Assembly (NCBI RefSeq): GCF_009729075.1
Contig: NZ_VTGY01000019.1
Span: 1 to 64,000, forward strand
Direction of reading: 5' to 3'
Origin: Mycolicibacterium sp. CBMA 226
Lineage (GTDB): Bacteria; Actinomycetota; Actinomycetes; Mycobacteriales; Mycobacteriaceae
DNA length: 64,000 nt
Shown here: positions 33,576 to 41,731 of the stretch, piece by piece
Layout: each line of letters begins with the position of its first letter
Numbering within the stretch: position 1 is the first letter of the stretch
Notes under the pieces: model-generated
What the model was told of the DNA's origin: nothing
The model's input: only the letters and a program-made list of their open reading frames with translations
Database searches by the model: none
Translations under genes and position numbers: made by a program

Positions 33576-35306
33576 ATGTCGTTGACCGTGACCGACTCGA
33601 CGCACACGACAATCCCCGCTGGTCTAACCATCGCTGACACCGAGGTCGACCTTCTCGTCGTGGGCTCCGGCACCGGCCTGGGCGCCGCACTGGCCGCGCA
33701 TGAGCAGGGCTTGTCGGTGCTCGTGATCGAAAAGTCGTCCTACGTGGGCGGTTCAACGGCCCGCTCCGGCGGCGCCCTGTGGCTGCCCGCGAGCCCTGTC
33801 ATCGAAGAGTGCGGCGGCCTCGATACGGCGCAGCGGGCGAGCACCTACCTCGACGCGGTGGTTGGCGACTCAGCTCCGCAGGATCGTTCGACCGCCTATC
33901 TGCGCCACCTGCCGGCGACAGTCGATATGCTGCGCCGGACCACTCCCATGAAACTGTTCTGGGCCAAGGAATACTCCGACTACCACCCCGAGGCACCTGG
34001 CGGCTCAGCCGCCGGCCGCACGTGCGAATGCCGCCCGTTGAACACCGCGATTCTCGGCGAGTACCTGGCGGACCTTCGTCCCGGCGTGATGGAAGTCAGT
34101 ATCCCGATGCCGACGACCGGAGCGGACTACCGCTGGTTGAACCTGATGAGCAGGATTCCCCGTAAGGGGCTGCCCACTGTCATCAAGCGACTCGCTCAGG
34201 GACTGGGCGGACTCGCGCTGGGTCGCCGCTACGCCGCCGGTGGGCAGGCCTTGGCCGCCGGTTTGTTCGCCGGAGCAATTCGCGCCGGTATCACCATCTG
34301 GCTGGACACCGCACTGACTGGCCTCGTCACCGATGACGGTGGCCAGGTGACCGGCGCGACTGTCGTACACGCAGATGCCGCCTTCACGATCACCGCGCGG
34401 CACGGCGTCGTGCTCGCAGCAGGCGGATTCGACCACCACATGGACATGCGGTGGAAGTTCCAGTCCGAATCCCTCGGGCGCAATCTCAGCTTGGGCGCAC
34501 GATCCAACACCGGCGACGCCATCCGGATGGGCCAAGAGGTCGGCGCCGGCATCGCCTTGATGGACCAGTCGTGGTGGTTCCCCGCCGTGGCCCCGCTACC
34601 CGGCGCGGCCCCCGCAGTCATGTTGGCCGAACGCTCGCTGCCCGGATCATTCATCGTCGATCAGAACGGCCGCCGATTTGCCAATGAATCGGCCGACTAC
34701 ATGAGCTTCGGCCAGCGGGTGCTGGAGCTGGAAGCTGCGGGCACCCCTGTTGAGTCGATGTGGATCGTATTCGACCAGCAGTACCGCAACAGCTACGTCT
34801 TCGCCGCGGAGCTGTTTCCCCGGATGCCCATTCCCCAGCGCTGGTATGACGCCGGAATCGCTTTTCGCGCAGACAATCTCACCGACCTGGCAACTCAGAT
34901 CAACGTTCCGGCGGGCACCTTCCGCGCGACGGTGGACCGGTTCAACGAGAATGCGTTCGCGGGCGAGGACCCCGATTTCGGGCGCGGCCGCAGCGCCTAT
35001 GACCGCTACTACGGCGACCCGACGATCACGCCGAGCCCCAATCTGCGTCCACTGCTGAGCGGTCCGTTCTATGCCGTGAAGATGGTGCTCAGCGACCTCG
35101 GCACCTGCGGTGGTCTGCTCGCCGACAGTCACGCTCGCGTGCTACGCGAGGACGGCACCGTTATCGATGGCCTGTACGCGATCGGGAACACCGCCGCCAA
35201 TGCCTTCGGCCGCACGTATCCGGGTGCCGGCGCGACCATCGCACAAGGCCTGGTTTTCGGCCATATTGCCGCTCACCATGCCGCGCAGAGCAGACTGGTT
35301 GCATAG
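33576..35306 (+). CDS. kstD: 3-ketosteroid delta-1-dehydrogenase (KstD)
   Basis: This 576-aa flavoprotein has the FAD motif GSGTGLGAA starting at 30. The C-terminal ANAFGRTYPGAGATIAQG contains the catalytic Tyr548 and Gly552, corresponding to the Tyr and Gly that polarise the substrate C3 carbonyl in KstD enzymes. It introduces the C1-C2 double bond into ring A of 3-ketosteroids. Together with KshA it makes the unstable 9-hydroxy-1,4-diene that opens ring B. It diverges from kshA and is followed by a convergent PadR gene. Confidence 0.93.
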   Translation: MSLTVTDSTHTTIPAGLTIADTEVDLLVVGSGTGLGAALAAHEQGLSVLVIEKSSYVGGSTARSGGALWLPASPVIEECGGLDTAQRASTYLDAVVGDSAPQDRSTAYLRHLPATVDMLRRTTPMKLFWAKEYSDYHPEAPGGSAAGRTCECRPLNTAILGEYLADLRPGVMEVSIPMPTTGADYRWLNLMSRIPRKGLPTVIKRLAQGLGGLALGRRYAAGGQALAAGLFAGAIRAGITIWLDTALTGLVTDDGGQVTGATVVHADAAFTITARHGVVLAAGGFDHHMDMRWKFQSESLGRNLSLGARSNTGDAIRMGQEVGAGIALMDQSWWFPAVAPLPGAAPAVMLAERSLPGSFIVDQNGRRFANESADYMSFGQRVLELEAAGTPVESMWIVFDQQYRNSYVFAAELFPRMPIPQRWYDAGIAFRADNLTDLATQINVPAGTFRATVDRFNENAFAGEDPDFGRGRSAYDRYYGDPTITPSPNLRPLLSGPFYAVKMVLSDLGTCGGLLADSHARVLREDGTVIDGLYAIGNTAANAFGRTYPGAGATIAQGLVFGHIAAHHAAQSRLVA

Positions 35307-35327
35307 CAGCAGTGAAGCGCCCGTACC

Positions 35328-35996
35328 TCAGTCACCCGCGTCTTCGGCAGCCGCTCTACGTTCGATCTCGTACCAATAGCTGAGATCGGGCCACGCGATG
35401 GCGGCGCCCTTGCTGGTGTTCGGCAGGGTCGCCTCCGCCTCCTCCAGATCCTTGATCAGGTTCAGCGCGAGCTCCCGCTCAGACGTGTAGTACCGGTCCG
35501 CCCAGATCAAGGCAAGCTTGGCGTACCCCCACGACGGATCGGCGCCGGCCCACTTCGCTTCCGCGGCAGCTTCGCGCTGCAACTGGTCGATCTGCGCAAC
35601 GTGTTCGTGCAGAAGCTGTTTGAGCGCGGCCGGATCACTCAGATGGCCCAACATCACCCGCAGGATCGCCGGGTGTTTCAGAGTTGGCGGTTCGATCGGT
35701 GCTTCCTTGGCCCACCGGGAAACCGCGTCCAACCCCTGGTCGGTGATCTTGTAGAGCCGCCGGTAACGAGCGCCCTTGCCCTCGACTCGCGAACTCAGCA
35801 ATCCGAGCTTTTCCAGCTTCTTCAGCTCTGCGTAAATCTGGCTGTAGGCAGGGCTTCCGAAAAAGAAGCGCATGCTCCAGTGAATCCACTTGCGGATGTC
35901 ATAGCCCGACAACTCGCGCTCGTACGACAGCATCCCCAGCAAGGCCCAATTGATGGCGGGCAGCGAAGGGATTTCTGACGTCTCGGGTTCTCCCAC
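35328..35996 (-). CDS. PadR-family transcriptional regulator
   Basis: This 222-aa protein has an N-terminal PadR winged helix (about residues 15-95: LLGMLSYERELSGYDIRKW, then IYAELKKLEKLGLLSSR with RRLYKITDQG) and a C-terminal Vir-type helical domain with HEHVAQIDQLQREAAAEAKW. It has the size of subfamily-1 PadR proteins, which repress neighbouring catabolic genes and release on ligand binding. The position beside kshA-kstD suggests that it controls them, and an association of a PadR protein with C19-steroid genes is recalled from M. smegmatis (unverified). Its own gene diverges from the 36122-36867 pair. Confidence 0.9.
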   Translation of the reverse strand: MGEPETSEIPSLPAINWALLGMLSYERELSGYDIRKWIHWSMRFFFGSPAYSQIYAELKKLEKLGLLSSRVEGKGARYRRLYKITDQGLDAVSRWAKEAPIEPPTLKHPAILRVMLGHLSDPAALKQLLHEHVAQIDQLQREAAAEAKWAGADPSWGYAKLALIWADRYYTSERELALNLIKDLEEAEATLPNTSKGAAIAWPDLSYWYEIERRAAAEDAGD

Positions 35997-36121
35997 GCCC
36001 TCAGGTTAACAATCAGGCCTGCCGAGACGGTGCACCTCGACCGGTAACCGGGATTTTGCCTTGCCCGACGATCACAGTCGGCCGACAGTGGTTCCGAGCC
36101 AGAAACGGACGGAGGACAGCC

Positions 36122-36268
36122 ATGGGAATCGCCGCAGCCCTGACGCGAAGCAGGAATCGGCCACCACAATCTCGCCAGGTGGACGGCCTGTTCGGCCACG
36201 CCTGCACCGGAACAGCGGTCATCACCGGGCATGGTGCGCTTCTGGATTCGGCGAGCCAGCCCACATGA
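36122..36268 (+). CDS. Small ORF (48 aa) coupled to thioesterase
   Basis: A 48-codon frame starts at the ATG at 36122 with an ideal Shine-Dalgarno GGAGG (36111-36115) six bases before it. Its TGA overlaps the ATG of the thioesterase (ATGA at 36265). The thioesterase itself has no other ribosome site, so translation through this ORF would be needed. The peptide begins MGIAAALTRSRN and has no recognisable domain or membrane segment. It may be a leader cistron. The alternative is that the thioesterase starts in another frame or further upstream. Confidence 0.55.
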   Translation: MGIAAALTRSRNRPPQSRQVDGLFGHACTGTAVITGHGALLDSASQPT

Positions 36269-36867
36269 CCGAGACAATAGGAACCCAGGTTCCCGAAGCG
36301 CTTTACCAATCCCTCACCGAATCGGTTCGTCGACTGGTCGATTTCACCATTCGCAGCCAATGTGATGCCACGATCATCGAATCTGCCCGCGCCAAAATCG
36401 ACGCCGCCGCAGATGAACTCGGCCGCGCGCTCATTCCGGGATCTTTTGGCGTCCAGCAGGAGATCAGTGGGACGACACTTGCTTGGGGCAACGCGGTTAT
36501 CGGATTGCGCAACGCCCTCGCTCCCCCGTTGGACGTCCATCATGACGACGACGGAACGGTGTGGGCCGAGACCACGTTGGGTGCTGCGTACGAAGGGCCT
36601 CACGGCCAGGTCCACGGTGGTATCTGTGCCTTGCTGCTTGACCATGTCTTGGGCGCTACCGCACATAAGCCCGGCCGACCCGCAGTCACCGGAACGCTGA
36701 CAATCCGCTACGAGAAGGGCACCGCACTCGGACCAGTGCGGATCGCTGCTCACGTCGACTGCGTCGAGGGAGTGAAAACCTTTGCGGTGGGCCATATCGC
36801 GACGCCGGACGGCATGACGGTCCGTGCGGAAGGAGTTTTCATCCGGCCCCGTAGGTCCACTCTGTGA
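36265..36867 (+). CDS. Hotdog-fold thioesterase (PaaI/4HBT type)
   Basis: The 200-aa protein has a hotdog domain in its C-terminal 120 residues, with GPHGQVHGGICALLLDHVLG (the HGG-x-x-x-x-x-x-D/E active-site helix of PaaI-like thioesterases) and TGTLTIRYEKG. The N-terminal 80 residues form a helical extension. It would release free acid and CoA from acyl- or aryl-CoA. Start 36265 is supported by overlap with the small upstream ORF. It diverges from padR and stands near the steroid-type genes, so removal of stalled CoA intermediates is plausible. Confidence 0.8.
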   Translation: MTETIGTQVPEALYQSLTESVRRLVDFTIRSQCDATIIESARAKIDAAADELGRALIPGSFGVQQEISGTTLAWGNAVIGLRNALAPPLDVHHDDDGTVWAETTLGAAYEGPHGQVHGGICALLLDHVLGATAHKPGRPAVTGTLTIRYEKGTALGPVRIAAHVDCVEGVKTFAVGHIATPDGMTVRAEGVFIRPRRSTL

Positions 36868-36898
36868 GAGGCCTGGCGAGGCCCGCAACCCCAACCGA

Positions 36899-37387
36899 CT
36901 AAGTGGGCGTCAAGGTGAACGGCAGCCAGTAGGTACCGGCTCCGTCACCTGGGCAGCCCGGCGCCGCCACGGTGAACGTCCGCTCGCCGATGAAACTGCC
37001 GTCGCCGTTGGGCTTCAGGAAATCGGACCGGAATGCGGTCACTGCGGCACCATTCGGACCGCAATGGAACGGATAGTCTCCCGAGGACTCCCAGCGGTCA
37101 CCCGTCCACCGGTAGTCGAAGAGTGCCGGTGCGTTCGGATTCTCTTTCAGTTCAGTCACTCTCAGCCAGTGGGCGACGCAGCCACCGGCATCGCACACCG
37201 TCCGGAACATGGCCGCCTGGGTCGACGGATCCGACATGTCCGGACGGCCGTTGAACGTCTGACGCGAATGATCGAGGAAGGTGTCGTAGCTTCCGTAGAG
37301 CGGCACCGGTTCCGCGCGGTCGGCGTGCGCCTGCGGGACGGTCGCCAACAACGCCGTAGCCGGTATGACACAAATTTTCGGCAGCAT
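36899..37387 (-). CDS. Small secreted protein
   Basis: The ATG at 37387 yields a 162-aa protein with a signal peptide (MLPKICVIPATALLATVP, cleavage near AHA-D). A GTG five codons upstream is an alternative. Mature cysteines form likely pairs (TVCDAGGC, FHC, PGC). The ending YWLPFTLTPT recalls the end of the exported protein at 8452. It belongs to the group of short mycobacterial exported proteins with no known role. Confidence 0.7.
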   Translation of the reverse strand: MLPKICVIPATALLATVPQAHADRAEPVPLYGSYDTFLDHSRQTFNGRPDMSDPSTQAAMFRTVCDAGGCVAHWLRVTELKENPNAPALFDYRWTGDRWESSGDYPFHCGPNGAAVTAFRSDFLKPNGDGSFIGERTFTVAAPGCPGDGAGTYWLPFTLTPT

Positions 37388-37431
37388 GACTTTGAATAGC
37401 ACACTCGCCGAAGCGCTGGGGTTGATCGGAC

Positions 37432-37581
37432 TCAGATCATCGCCGAGCGGGTTCCATCAATGCCAGCCAGCCAGCACAATCCGCAGGCCGTGAGCGCGAC
37501 AATGGCCACCGCCGCCCACGCCAGTTGTCGCCAATGGCAGCGAACCCACCACAGCCGCTCACCGGGCGAGAAAGCCTCCAT
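37432..37581 (-). CDS. Small single-span membrane protein (49 aa)
   Basis: The ATG at 37581 is preceded at 7 nt by GAGGGGG, a strong ribosome site. The 49-aa product has a basic, Trp-rich N-part (RLWWVRCHWRQL) and one hydrophobic segment at about 21-40 with two cysteines (TACGLC). No family is known to me. It is oriented like its neighbours, but 107 to 112-bp gaps separate them. Confidence 0.55.
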   Translation of the reverse strand: MEAFSPGERLWWVRCHWRQLAWAAVAIVALTACGLCWLAGIDGTRSAMI

Positions 37582-37693
37582 CGTCAAACCCCCTCGTACA
37601 CAACGGCTTTTCACCCGCATCCGGGCGAGTCCGAATTGTTCTGCAGATGTAGTCGGCGAACCCGGGCCCCTTCGAACACCGCCTGCCGGTGAT

Positions 37694-38242
37694 CTACCGC
37701 ACAGCGAAAACGGATGATGCGCTCAGGTCCAGCCGCCACCGGGCGACCGTGTTGCGCAATGTGTAGGTGTGCCAAGAATTTCCATGTAGCAACACGGTGA
37801 CCTCACTGGGACCCGATGTGGGGTAGCTGGCTCCGGACTCCTCAAAACAGATGGCGTCGATATCGTTGCCCACGAACACGCTGACACCGATCACGCCCGA
37901 TGGGCCGACCAGCAATTGACGGTCGGGGTTGCGGCGATCGCCGATGGCCAACATCCCACTGACGATGTTGAGGTGGCCGTCGAATGCTCGGACACCGAAT
38001 CCACCCGCGTCCACACCAGAGAGCACGCGGACCCGAATCTGCCGGCCCGCCACGTCGCACTCGTGGGCACTCATGGTCTGCACTCGCAGTGACCGCTGCA
38101 CGGTCGCAAGCACGGGGTTAACTTCGGTGGATACGTGAGCACTCGTAATCCCCTTCGCCCCAGCATCTTCAATGGTAATGACGTCGCCGTCGGGCGCGAT
38201 CATGATGTCGCACAACAGCTTCGTCGCCGTTCGCACGGCCAT
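37694..38242 (-). CDS. Hypothetical protein, 182 aa
   Basis: This soluble protein of 182 aa has AGG AG just before its ATG. It is beta-rich in composition (ITIEDAGAKGITSAHV, RQIRVRVLSGVDAGG, VTVLLHGNSWHTYTL) and contains repeated short strands with Gly-Asp turns but no catalytic motif. I do not recognise a family. The neighbouring small genes and the CRP-type site upstream (38648) may belong to the same regulon, which is inference. Confidence 0.6.
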   Translation of the reverse strand: MAVRTATKLLCDIMIAPDGDVITIEDAGAKGITSAHVSTEVNPVLATVQRSLRVQTMSAHECDVAGRQIRVRVLSGVDAGGFGVRAFDGHLNIVSGMLAIGDRRNPDRQLLVGPSGVIGVSVFVGNDIDAICFEESGASYPTSGPSEVTVLLHGNSWHTYTLRNTVARWRLDLSASSVFAVR

Positions 38243-38323
38243 ATCTCCTCATTCCGCAGTCAACATATGGCAGTCACATTCCCGTGCGGACGGCGAACCG
38301 CAGCCGGTGATGGGCGGCACCGC

Positions 38324-38488
38324 TCATTCCACCCATGGATCGTCAGCGAAGTAGTGCCCAGGATCCTGTGGACCTTTCGCGTCCGAAGATTGTCCTGCCG
38401 GCTTACGGGTGGCAGCAGTGATCGTCGCCCAGAACAGCATCGGTATTGACGCCAGACACCGCAGAGCCCTCGACAAGTCACGAAGCAT
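38324..38488 (-). CDS. Small protein, 54 aa
   Basis: The ATG at 38488 is preceded by AAGGGG with a 6-nt spacer. The peptide MLRDLSRALRCLASIPMLFW continues through a short hydrophobic stretch (about 11-27) to a polar, Asp-rich tail ending DDPWVE. Its start overlaps by 11 bases the stop of an upstream open frame ending at 38478 that shows coding-like codons. It is likely translated, but the function is unknown. Confidence 0.5.
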   Translation of the reverse strand: MLRDLSRALRCLASIPMLFWATITAATRKPAGQSSDAKGPQDPGHYFADDPWVE

Positions 38489-38540
38489 TTTGCGCCCCTT
38501 GTTCCATGACGAGTACATCGATCGCCGTCGGATCCATCAC
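38478..38540 (-). CDS. Candidate short coding frame upstream of the 54-aa gene
   Basis: The GTG at 38540, with CTCCTCC complement (GGAGGAG) 9 nt upstream, opens a 20-codon frame ending at 38478 (VMDPTAIDVLVMEQG then AQNAS). The same frame stays open upstream for more than 200 bases and is protein-like from about 38625 (DYTFDKLVIVDGC, RRDPAIALEELDP), but it has no ATG, GTG or TTG there. It is either a microprotein, a leader peptide, or the end of a gene that lost its start. Confidence 0.35.
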   Translation of the reverse strand: MMDPTAIDVLVMEQGAQNAS

Positions 38541-38647
38541 TGGGTCCAACTCCTCCAACGCGATCGCCGGATCGCGGCGACCCGTACACCCGTCGACGAT
38601 GACGAGCTTGTCGAAGGTGTAGTCGGGAGCCAGGCGCGAAACCGAAC

Positions 38648-38663
38648 AGTGATCTAGCTCACA
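38648..38663. promoter_or_regulatory. CRP-type binding site
   Basis: AGTGA-TCTAGC-TCACA at 38648-38663 matches the mycobacterial CRP consensus TGTGA-N6-TCACA at nine of ten specified positions. It lies between the stop of the CRP/FNR gene (38784) and the small - strand frames ending at 38478 and 38324, so activation of those frames is the natural reading. Confidence 0.6.
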
Positions 38664-38783
38664 CCACTTAGCAAGTCTGACGACGCCGGTGCGAGGAAGT
38701 CGACAGCGAATGCACTCAGCCCGCCTGCACCCCGGGTTTTGACGACGGCGTCGCGCGTCCGTGTGGCGATTATTGACAGGACA

Positions 38784-39491
38784 TCATCGTGCACGCTTGG
38801 CCAGTGCCGCTGGGTCGACAATGCTGATCGTCTTACCCTGCACACGGATCCAGCCTCGATCGACGAATGCAGCGAGAGCCTTGTTGGCCGACTCGCGGGT
38901 CGATCCGGCCAGCTGGGCAAGCTCGTTCTGGTTGAGCTGATGGTCGATCCGCAGAGTCCCGTTGTCGGATTCTCCGAATCGATTCGCCAGGTCGAGGAGC
39001 AGAGTCGCCAGGCGCCCAGGGACGTCGTTGAATGTCTGATCGCACAGCTTGTTGTTGGTCCGGCGCAGCCGCCGCGCAAGTACGCGAAGCATTTGTTCGG
39101 CGGCGTCGGGTTCCTGGCGTATCCAGGACAGCAGTGCTGGGCGAGTCATCGTCGCCGCACGCACAGCGGTAATTGTGGTGACGGTGGATGTGCGGGGCCC
39201 GGGGTCGAGGAGTGCGAGTTCACCGAAAACATCGGAGGGCCCTAGGACAGCGATCAGGCTATCGGAGTTCCTGCTTTCGCACGCGACTTTGACTCTGCCG
39301 GAGATGATGACGTACAGCCGGTCGCCGGCATCTCCTTCGCGAAACACGTTGTGTCTCTGCGGAAATGACACCCACTGAAGATTCGTGACCGCTGCGGCGA
39401 CAGCGCCTGGCCCGACGTCCTGAAAGATGCTGGCGCGGACCAACGCCGCATTCACCACAGGCCCACCCGAACCGATGCCATCGCTAGGCAC
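38784..39491 (-). CDS. CRP/FNR-family regulator, paralogue of mycobacterial Crp
   Basis: This 235-aa protein has a cyclic-nucleotide domain (residues 20-130; GDRLYVIISGRVKV and FGELALLDPGPRTSTVTT, the phosphate-binding cassette with Glu and Arg) and a C-terminal winged HTH (LNQNELAQLAGSTRESANKAL). It is close to the well-known mycobacterial Crp, with RVLARRLRRTNN identical in style, but carries changes in the core helix. It is probably a second cAMP-responsive regulator with a similar DNA target. CRP-like sites in this window lie at 38648 and in both iclR promoters. Confidence 0.92.
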   Translation of the reverse strand: MPSDGIGSGGPVVNAALVRASIFQDVGPGAVAAAVTNLQWVSFPQRHNVFREGDAGDRLYVIISGRVKVACESRNSDSLIAVLGPSDVFGELALLDPGPRTSTVTTITAVRAATMTRPALLSWIRQEPDAAEQMLRVLARRLRRTNNKLCDQTFNDVPGRLATLLLDLANRFGESDNGTLRIDHQLNQNELAQLAGSTRESANKALAAFVDRGWIRVQGKTISIVDPAALAKRAR

Positions 39492-39692
39492 AGTGCACGC
39501 TCATCTTTATCCCCCACTTTGCTGTAGCCGCCATGCCGTCCACTTTCCTAGATTGCCTATCTGGTTTGCCGACTTTTGCCGGCGAGCGGACGGGTTGACG
39601 TGCCAGTCAGCTTATGCGATTGTTCGCCGTATTGAGTGAAAGACCAAGCGAGCCGGGGGGCTTAGCGCTGGTCTTCACAGGGGGATTCATGC

Positions 39693-40433
39693 ATGGTCGA
39701 TTTTGGATTGTCTTCGCGGCGGCTGGCCGCGGCATCGGCGGTGTTCGCTGCGTCCGTCGCCTCGTGCGTATGCGCGGCGGGTGTGGTGATCGCTGATCCG
39801 CAGCCGATGCCGGACAGATGGACGCAGTTCGTCACCGACGACGGCTGGGTAGTGGACGTGAATACCACCAACGAGGTGATCAACCACATCGACAACCTGG
39901 CCGGCGCATCCAACTCCTGGCAGGCCCGCGTCACGCTGCGCGCAGAAGCGCGCATCACCGGCACCGGTGGCGCCGTCATCCAGGACGCCCAACTGGAATC
40001 CGGGTATTTCGTGGGATGCCGCACCGACTCCTCCCCCGGTGTCGAGGTCGGCGCCGATATCGGCATCACCCCCTATCAGCAGATCAATGGCCAGGTCTAC
40101 GGCGGCGGCTACGGGCAGGGCCAAGGCGGCGCCGGCGGTGGTGGAGGTGGCGGCGGAGGCTTCGCCGACGCCTCGGGCGGGGCCACCCTCGGCGTGCAGG
40201 AACACCTCGGCGGCTACATCCGGGTGCTGCTCAAACCCGGTGGGCTGGCCCAAGTTCCGATGGACCGGATCAGCTTGCGCGACATGCACGCGGTGTCCAA
40301 TCTGCGGGATCAGAACATTGAAGCCGACGGGTGCGGTGGCCAGGTGAAAATCCAGTCCTACACCACCATTCGGGTGCGCACCGACAACGGCAACGACACC
40401 CAAACCCTCTACGGCGAACCCAAGGACTTGTGA
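39693..40433 (+). CDS. MspA-family porin-like exported protein
   Basis: The ATG at 39693 has AGGGGG 8 nt upstream. The 246-aa product has a signal peptide ending near VVIADP, then the MspA pattern: WVVDVNTTNEVINHI, LESGYFVGC, GVEVGADIGITP and the terminal TLYGEP. MspA proteins form octameric outer-membrane (mycomembrane) pores. A Gly-rich loop (GGGYGQGQGGAGGGGGGGGG) replaces the usual rim region, and two cysteines occur, which is unusual for MspA. It heads a run of exported proteins, so a channel for that set or a divergent porin are both possible. Confidence 0.8.
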   Translation: MVDFGLSSRRLAAASAVFAASVASCVCAAGVVIADPQPMPDRWTQFVTDDGWVVDVNTTNEVINHIDNLAGASNSWQARVTLRAEARITGTGGAVIQDAQLESGYFVGCRTDSSPGVEVGADIGITPYQQINGQVYGGGYGQGQGGAGGGGGGGGGFADASGGATLGVQEHLGGYIRVLLKPGGLAQVPMDRISLRDMHAVSNLRDQNIEADGCGGQVKIQSYTTIRVRTDNGNDTQTLYGEPKDL

Positions 40434-40435
40434 TC

Positions 40436-41671
40436 GTGGCAACCAAATTGCGTTCCGGACATCATCGACGGTCCGGTGGTCGGCGGTTAGCGATCACTGC
40501 GGCGGTGTTTCTCACCATGACCAGCGTCGGTGGTGTCGTCAGTGTCGCCGGCACCGCCGGCGCGGACCCCGCGGCACCGGCACCAAACCCGTTGCCGGTG
40601 CCGGTGCCGCGGCCCATGCCCGAGGATCCCGCGCGGATCAATCCCATTGGCGGAGCCCGGGTTTCCTCCACCACGCCGCAGGGCGAAACCGCCGGGATGG
40701 AGCGCCCGCTCGCGGCCCAGGTCGAACGCGGCGCGGCGACGGTACCGATGTGGGCCAAAGACGGCATCTTTGCCCCCACCGCCCACCCCAACCGGCAACT
40801 CGCCATCCACCTACCAGGCGAAGTCACATTGGGTCCGGCAGCCTGGCTACCGGGCGGAGGTGCGGTCTACGGCTCGAACGACGTTGACTACCAAGTCGTC
40901 CCGTACGCCGGTGGCGGAGTCGACATCACTGTGACGCGCAAGACCGTGTTCTCCGCTTCCACGATCCCGTTCGGGGTGAAAATGCCTGCCGCGACGCACC
41001 TTCGGCAAGGCAACAACGTGGTGCTGGTGGAAACCGATGCCGCACCGGGCAATCCAGCCCGCGTGATCGGCACCTTCAGCATCCCGGCCGCAACCGATGC
41101 CAACCAAGCCCTCGTCGGCGTGACACCCACTCTGGGACCGGGTTTCCCGCCAGGACAATTCAACCTCACCATTGACCTCGGCCCCACAAGCATTTTCGCG
41201 TTCCCCGTCACCATCACCCTGTCCTACCGAGCCTCGGACGCCGCGACCACCGGCGCACCGGCCCCCAACTGGGCGGGCCTGCCCGCCGGAATACCTGCTG
41301 GCGGGGTCACTCCCCCCGTTCCGACTGGATATGTGACCGACCCGACCGGCGCGCACCGACCCGACAGCGTTGACCCCACCACCTACGCACAGCGCCACTC
41401 CGGGCACTGCCAAGGTGGGCCCGACGCCTACGCCTCCGGTGATGGGCGTTCGGCGAACTTTGTAGCCGCCTGCCAAACCCAACAACTCTGTCTCGCAGGC
41501 ACTCCCACAAGCACGTCGGTCGACTCCTGCAACGACCGGCTCCTGGCACACATGTCCATCTCCTGCGTGACGGTGTTCGGCCAAACCGGTGACGACTACA
41601 ACACGTGCATCCGCACCGCCTCCGACGAGGTCGCCTGGGTCAAAGCGAACATGGCCGGCGGTCCCGGCTGA
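40436..41671 (+). CDS. Exported protein with degenerate phospholipase A2-like C-domain
   Basis: The GTG at 40436, 9 nt after AAGGA, gives 411 aa; a GTG overlapping the previous stop at 40430 is the alternative. A signal segment (AITAAVFLTMTSVGGVVSVAG) is followed by a Pro-rich linker and a beta-rich domain. From residue 321 the protein has the cysteine framework of bacterial PLA2 (HSGHCQGGPDAYASGDG, AAC-TQQL-C at 346-352, SCNDRLLAHM, SC). The catalytic His-Asp pair of C-x-x-H-D-x-C is replaced by Gln-Gln, so enzymatic activity is unlikely. A binding or structural role is inferred. Confidence 0.68.
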   Translation: MATKLRSGHHRRSGGRRLAITAAVFLTMTSVGGVVSVAGTAGADPAAPAPNPLPVPVPRPMPEDPARINPIGGARVSSTTPQGETAGMERPLAAQVERGAATVPMWAKDGIFAPTAHPNRQLAIHLPGEVTLGPAAWLPGGGAVYGSNDVDYQVVPYAGGGVDITVTRKTVFSASTIPFGVKMPAATHLRQGNNVVLVETDAAPGNPARVIGTFSIPAATDANQALVGVTPTLGPGFPPGQFNLTIDLGPTSIFAFPVTITLSYRASDAATTGAPAPNWAGLPAGIPAGGVTPPVPTGYVTDPTGAHRPDSVDPTTYAQRHSGHCQGGPDAYASGDGRSANFVAACQTQQLCLAGTPTSTSVDSCNDRLLAHMSISCVTVFGQTGDDYNTCIRTASDEVAWVKANMAGGPG

Positions 41672-41731
41672 GCCGTTCGCGGTATCGCACAACCGATGAC
41701 CGAAAACTGGCGAGTAAGAGGGGAATCGATC

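Noticed and set aside
36041..36051. CCGGTAACCGG as a separate PadR operator
   Set aside because: PadR sites usually follow an ATGT-N8-ACAT pattern, which this lacks. It is kept only as a partial copy of the 14574 palindrome.
38654..39079. - strand frame of 141 codons overlapping the CRP gene
   Set aside because: It reads the CRP gene in another frame. The CRP frame has a full domain match, and only the part beyond 38784 is free, which was examined separately.
40128..40160. Gly-codon run that looks like a tandem DNA repeat
   Set aside because: It encodes the Gly-rich loop of the MspA-like protein. It is short and imperfect, and no array extends beyond the gene.
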